Source: JBBDST01 sp040904765
Lineage (GTDB): Bacteria; Actinomycetota; Nitriliruptoria; Nitriliruptorales; Nitriliruptoraceae
Length of the DNA stretch: 10,729 nt
Direction of reading: 5' to 3'
Assembly: GCA_040904765.1 (NCBI GenBank)
Contig: JBBDST010000006.1
Location: forward strand, 1 to 10,729
The notes under the pieces: model-generated
What the model saw: the letters and a program-made list of their open reading frames with translations, nothing else
Databases searched by the model: none
What the model was told of the DNA's origin: nothing
Translations under genes and position numbers: made by a program
Shown here: one piece after another, positions 7,852 through 10,729 of the stretch
Position numbering within the stretch: position 1 is the stretch's first letter
Layout: the number at the start of each line of letters is the position of its first letter

Positions 7852-8514
7852 ATGGCCGGGAATTTGGTACGACGTGGTGTACCGCCAAGCCTTGGCGCTG
7901 CCGTCAAGGCTGAAGGTGTGCAGCCACGATCGATGCGTGAACACCGTCGGGTAATTCAAGCCTGTGCTGCGTGTGCGTTTCGTCCCGACGATGTTGTCCC
8001 GATGATGGGGGATGGCCCGCTGCCGGCCCCGGTTGTGGTGGTGTCCAAAGCAGCTCGGCAGCATGACTTGCTGATGGGCCGAGGCCTTGCCGGTGGAGCA
8101 CGCAACGTGGTCGATGCGGCCATTGCCAATGCCGGCATCACTCAAGCTGTGCGGTTCACGTCGGCGGTGCGCTGTGTGCCGCCTGATGGGCGCGCGTTGG
8201 CCCACCAAGAGCAGGATCACTGTCGTGAACACCTGCTGGCAGAGCTGCTGTTAGCTGCCCCGTTAGTGGTGCTCACACTTGGCGAAGCTGCGACTGCTGC
8301 GTTGTTGCGTGCCGATGTGCCCTTTGCCGCGGTGGCGGGCATGCCGTTGCGATTGACCGACGAAGTGCTGCTGATTCCAACCGTTGATCCGATGGATGTG
8401 GTGCGAGGGCGCCGAGATGCGACGGTCGCATTACGGCGCGACTTTCTGTTGGCTCATGCCTTACTGACCAAAGCGGCGACGGGTGGTGCGATGCGAGACG
8501 CCGCCAATGAGTGA
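7852..8514 (+). CDS. Uracil-DNA glycosylase-like Fe-S protein with degenerate active site
   Basis: The 220-residue protein resembles family-4 (Fe-S) uracil-DNA glycosylases, which remove uracil from DNA. Four cysteines are placed as for the 4Fe-4S cluster: Cys38 and Cys41 (ACAACAF), Cys108 (VRCVPP) and Cys124 (DHCREHL). The fold markers VVLTLGEAATAALL (139-152) and LLIPTVDPMDVVR (173-185) are present. The first catalytic motif, normally GEAPG followed by ED and GRPFVGRAG, is replaced in an ungapped position by SKAAR (65-69) and GRGLAGGAR (76-84). The second, normally HPS/HPA, reads DPM (179-181). The protein may therefore lack classical activity. The ATG at 7852 has only a weak GGCGG upstream; GTG at 7918 or ATG at 7933 (Met28, just before the first cysteine pair) are alternative starts. 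Its end overlaps the tsaE start. It could be a non-catalytic DNA-binding relative or a UDG-superfamily branch with altered chemistry. Confidence 0.75.
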   Translation: MAGNLVRRGVPPSLGAAVKAEGVQPRSMREHRRVIQACAACAFRPDDVVPMMGDGPLPAPVVVVSKAARQHDLLMGRGLAGGARNVVDAAIANAGITQAVRFTSAVRCVPPDGRALAHQEQDHCREHLLAELLLAAPLVVLTLGEAATAALLRADVPFAAVAGMPLRLTDEVLLIPTVDPMDVVRGRRDATVALRRDFLLAHALLTKAATGGAMRDAANE

Positions 8515-9022
8515 GCCAACAGGGAACGGTCTGCGACTTACGGCCATCATTGCGTCTGCTGAACAGATGCAAAATTTTGGGGTCGCGCTGTCTCAACTGC
8601 TCCAACCAGGCGATGTGGTGGCGTTGAACGGAGACCTTGGAGCCGGCAAAACGTGTGTAGTGCAAGGTTTGGCCCGTGGTCTTGGGGTTCAAGCGGCTGT
8701 GACCTCGCCGACGTTTGTGTTGATGCGCCAGTATGAGGGGCGGATTCCTTTGGTGCATGTCGATGTGTATCGCTTGACCGCGTTGTCGGATGTGAATGAT
8801 CTGGGCGATGATGTGCTGGCTGACGACTGCATCACCGCCATCGAGTGGGGTGAAGCGATCCGTTCGTTGTTGGGTGACACATTTCTTGAGATCGATATTA
8901 CGGTGGCGCCCAGCGAAATTGAGCCTGAACGGCGGATTGTCACGATCACCGGGCATGGCGCATTATGGTCAGAGCGTGGCGAGGCACTATCTGCCGGTGT
9001 CGCCGCATTCCCGACGTCGTAG
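8507..9022 (+). CDS. tsaE: tRNA t6A synthesis ATPase TsaE
   Basis: TsaE is the small P-loop ATPase that works with TsaB and TsaD to transfer threonylcarbamoyl to A37 of ANN-decoding tRNAs. The 171-residue reading from ATG 8507 shows the Walker A loop GDLGAGKT (42-49, Lys48), SPTFVLMRQYEG, the HVDVYRL motif and AIEWGE, all typical of the YjeE family. The start overlaps the last 8 bases of the upstream UDG-like gene. An in-frame GTG at 8483 would add eight residues (MVRCETPP) and enlarge the overlap to 32 bases; I prefer the ATG because the extra residues do not look like family sequence and the ribosome binding site is unclear for both. It is followed 19 bases later by tsaB. The C-terminal tail after ITGHG is not conserved. 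Confidence 0.95.
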   Translation: MSEPTGNGLRLTAIIASAEQMQNFGVALSQLLQPGDVVALNGDLGAGKTCVVQGLARGLGVQAAVTSPTFVLMRQYEGRIPLVHVDVYRLTALSDVNDLGDDVLADDCITAIEWGEAIRSLLGDTFLEIDITVAPSEIEPERRIVTITGHGALWSERGEALSAGVAAFPTS

Positions 9023-9041
9023 GCGAGAAAGTCAATTAATC

Positions 9042-9746
9042 GTGCTGATTTTAGGGATTGATACCGCAACGTCACGCTCATCGGTGGCGCTGATCAACGA
9101 CACAACCGTGATGGTGTCGACGTGTTCGCAACGTCCACGTCGCCACGGCGAATTTGTTGCGCCTGCGATCGCCTACTGCCTGTCGGAAGCAGCCGTGCAG
9201 ATCGCAGAGCTTGATGCCATCGCGGTCGATGTGGGCCCGGGCCTTTACACCGGCATGCGGGTGGGCATCGGTGTCGCACAAACGTTGGCTGCAGCAGGTG
9301 ATGTGGGAACGGTAGGGGTAACGAGCACCGACGCGCTGGCACGCACCGTCAGGCACCTCACCGGACGCGTACTGGTCAGTCTTGACGGGCGCCGCGGAGA
9401 AGTCTTTGTAGCCACTTACGATGTTGCTTTGGGTGTGATTACCCCGGTGCTTGCGCCGCGAGTCATGCCCCACAGTGAAGCGTTGGCAATGTTTGCCGAT
9501 ACGCCAGTAGTTGCGGTCGTTGGGGACGGTTTTGATGACACGGCACTTGACACGTTTGACGTGCCGGCAACAGCACGCTTTCGGTCGCTGCCCAACGCTG
9601 TTGATGTTGCGGCAATCGGCCATGAGCGCGCAGCTGCGCATGCGGTCACGCGCCCAGATGCGTTACAGCCCGTGTATTTGCGGCAGGCCGATGCAAAGAT
9701 CGGCTGGGAAACGCGAGGCAAGCTTGGCGGAGACAGTGCCGCATGA
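9042..9746 (+). CDS. tsaB: tRNA t6A synthesis protein TsaB
   Basis: TsaB is the non-catalytic ASKHA-fold partner that dimerises with TsaD and recruits TsaE. The 234-residue reading starts at GTG 9042, giving MLILGIDTATSRSSVAL, the standard TsaB N-terminus. The frame stays open a further 246 bases upstream, but that stretch runs inside tsaE and does not resemble the family. A purine-rich GAGAAAG about 10 nt upstream may be the ribosome binding site. Key motifs are RRHGEFVAPAI, and DVGPGLYTGMRVGIGVAQTLA with GPGLYTG at 65-71, followed by TSTDALA and the LDGRRGEVFVATYD segment. The length matches the family. It follows tsaE after 19 bases and overlaps rimI by four (ATGA), so it is almost certainly in the same transcript. 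Confidence 0.95.
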   Translation: MLILGIDTATSRSSVALINDTTVMVSTCSQRPRRHGEFVAPAIAYCLSEAAVQIAELDAIAVDVGPGLYTGMRVGIGVAQTLAAAGDVGTVGVTSTDALARTVRHLTGRVLVSLDGRRGEVFVATYDVALGVITPVLAPRVMPHSEALAMFADTPVVAVVGDGFDDTALDTFDVPATARFRSLPNAVDVAAIGHERAAAHAVTRPDALQPVYLRQADAKIGWETRGKLGGDSAA

Positions 9747-10189
9747 TGACGACACTTACCATCCGCCGCGCCCTACCAGCCGGCACGCACCTACTGGCAG
9801 CGTTGGAACGGGCCTGTGCGTCCTCTCCCATGAGCGAAACGAGTCTCAAGCAGGAACTGATTAACCCTGATCGGGCATACTTTATTGCCGAAGAAGATGG
9901 TGCCGCAGTCGGTTATATAGGTGTTGCAGTGCTGCATGATGAAGGGCATGTCATGACCATCGGAGTCATTGGGGCCAAACGCCGTCACGGTGTTGCCAGT
10001 GACCTTATCGGTGTGGCAACAGCCTGGCTTCATGCACGTGACGTAACCCAGCTCACACTTGAGGTCCGACGGGGCAATACGGCTGCTATCGCGCTGTATG
10101 AGGCGAAGGGGTTCGTTGCTGAAGGCATCAGGCCCCGCTACTACGCCGACTTTGAAGATGCGGTCATCATGTGGAAACGGGGCGATTGA
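9743..10189 (+). CDS. rimI: GNAT acetyltransferase RimI (ribosomal protein S18-alanine N-acetyltransferase type)
   Basis: This is a 148-residue GNAT-fold enzyme expected to acetylate protein N-termini from acetyl-CoA; in E. coli RimI acts on ribosomal protein S18. The acetyl-CoA loop is RRHGVA (80-85), preceded by the MTIGV strand. LEVRRGNTAAIALYEAKGF carries Glu107 and Tyr119, with the same spacing as the catalytic Glu103 and Tyr115 of E. coli RimI. The C-terminal RPRYYADFEDAVIMW is the family signature. Two ATGs lie side by side (9743 and 9746). The first overlaps the tsaB stop as ATGA and is preferred. The stop overlaps the tsaD start (TGATG). The tsaB-rimI-tsaD order is common in actinobacteria. 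Whether the target here is S18 or another protein cannot be read from the sequence. Confidence 0.93.
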   Translation: MMTTLTIRRALPAGTHLLAALERACASSPMSETSLKQELINPDRAYFIAEEDGAAVGYIGVAVLHDEGHVMTIGVIGAKRRHGVASDLIGVATAWLHARDVTQLTLEVRRGNTAAIALYEAKGFVAEGIRPRYYADFEDAVIMWKRGD

Positions 10190-10729
10190 TGCTGGTGTTA
10201 GGGATCGAAACGTCATGTGATGAAACTGCGGTCGGCATTGTTGAAGACCGGTTCACGTTGAAAGCAAACATCATCGCCTCGCAGGTCGAATTGCATGCAC
10301 CTTTTGGTGGGGTTGTGCCCGAAGTTGCCGCCAGAGCCCATCTGACACAGATGCTGCCGACGATCTATACGGCGCTTGACACGGCCAAGGTCACGTTAAA
10401 TGACCTTGATGCGATTGCGGTGACGCACGGGCCTGGGCTTGCCGGCGCGCTGTTAGTTGGGGTTGCTGCAGCAAAAGGGTTGGCGTTAGCGAAAGATCTG
10501 CCTCTGGTAGGGGTGAATCATCTGCGGGCACACGTTGAAGTGAGTCAACTTGAAACCGGCGAACTTGACCTGCCACTGCTGGCGTTGATCGTCTCTGGCG
10601 GGCACACATCGATCGTGCGGATGAACGACGACGGGTCATTCACCGAACTTGGCGCCACAATCGATGATGCTGCAGGTGAAGCATTTGACAAGATCGCCCG
10701 GTTTATCGGGCTGCCTTTTCCGGGCGGAC
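10189..10729 (+). CDS. tsaD: tRNA N6-threonylcarbamoyladenosine synthase TsaD (3' end cut off)
   Basis: TsaD (formerly Gcp/YgjD) is the catalytic subunit that transfers the threonylcarbamoyl group from threonylcarbamoyl-AMP to A37 of tRNA. ATG 10189 overlaps the rimI stop by one base. The first 180 residues are present and the frame is open at the right edge, so roughly half the protein is missing. It begins MLVLGIETSCDETAVGIV, followed by FGGVVPEVAARAHL, THGPGLAGALLVG, and NHLRAHVEV with metal ligands His111 and His115. VSGGHTS (135-141) and DDAAGEAFDK (159-168) follow, both part of the nucleotide and intermediate site. The HLRAHVEVSQLE wording, where proteobacteria have HMEGH or HLEGH, resembles forms I recall from actinobacteria and supports the taxonomic guess. 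No defect is visible in the part present. Confidence 0.97.
   Translation, partial: MLVLGIETSCDETAVGIVEDRFTLKANIIASQVELHAPFGGVVPEVAARAHLTQMLPTIYTALDTAKVTLNDLDAIAVTHGPGLAGALLVGVAAAKGLALAKDLPLVGVNHLRAHVEVSQLETGELDLPLLALIVSGGHTSIVRMNDDGSFTELGATIDDAAGEAFDKIARFIGLPFPGG

Noticed and set aside
7779..7913. Small open frame (44 codons) whose ATG overlaps the peptidase stop
   Set aside because: The overlap looks like coupling, but the translation is Cys/Arg/Trp-rich and runs into the UDG-like gene in another frame; no ribosome binding site or family resemblance.
8796..9041. Upstream extension of the tsaB frame
   Set aside because: It lies within tsaE in a different frame and does not resemble TsaB; the family N-terminus begins exactly at GTG 9042.
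846..9172. Two copies of the octamer GCGATCGC (846-853 and 9165-9172), reminiscent of the cyanobacterial HIP1 repeat
   Set aside because: Only two copies, both inside coding sequence, and GATC overall did not look strongly enriched in a partial manual count; the gene content is not cyanobacterial.

Overview
The window is a dense, one-directional stretch of bacterial chromosome with eleven protein genes, all on the + strand. It looks actinobacterial. The first gene belongs to a family of F420-dependent luciferase-like oxidoreductases typical of Actinobacteria, and the order glmS - nnr - alr - tsaE - tsaB - rimI - tsaD is the one I recall from mycobacteria and Streptomyces. GC content is moderately high by eye (not counted) and seems lower than in Streptomyces, so an Acidimicrobiia-like or other non-streptomycete lineage is a reasonable but weakly supported guess.

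Layout. Positions 1-1007 hold the 3' part of the oxidoreductase gene. After an 85-bp gap comes glmS (1093-2937, GTG start), which makes glucosamine-6-phosphate for peptidoglycan. Two bases later begins a fused NAD(P)H-hydrate epimerase/dehydratase (2940-4592), followed with a 4-bp overlap by alanine racemase (4589-5770), which supplies D-alanine. A 42-bp gap leads to a membrane-anchored alpha/beta hydrolase (5813-6850), coupled by TAATG to a P1/S58 (DmpA-type) self-cleaving peptidase (6850-7779). A 72-bp gap precedes a uracil-DNA-glycosylase-like iron-sulfur protein (7852-8514). Then come tsaE, tsaB, rimI and the first 180 codons of tsaD, mostly overlapping, running off the right edge.

The genes fall into three functional groups: cell-wall precursors (GlmS, Alr), metabolite repair (Nnr), and the tRNA t6A37 modification machinery (TsaE, TsaB, TsaD) with the companion acetyltransferase RimI. 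Tight spacing and start/stop overlaps suggest one or a few long transcripts. Only three gaps exceed 40 bp, and none holds a convincing terminator, so internal promoters are possible but unproven.

Most of the window is conserved housekeeping DNA. No mobile element, CRISPR array, tRNA/rRNA or defence system is visible. The one clearly unusual item is the UDG-like protein: it keeps the four cysteines expected of a family-4 Fe-S UDG but has lost both recognisable active-site motifs. The DmpA-type peptidase so close to alanine racemase is a second, milder point of interest.
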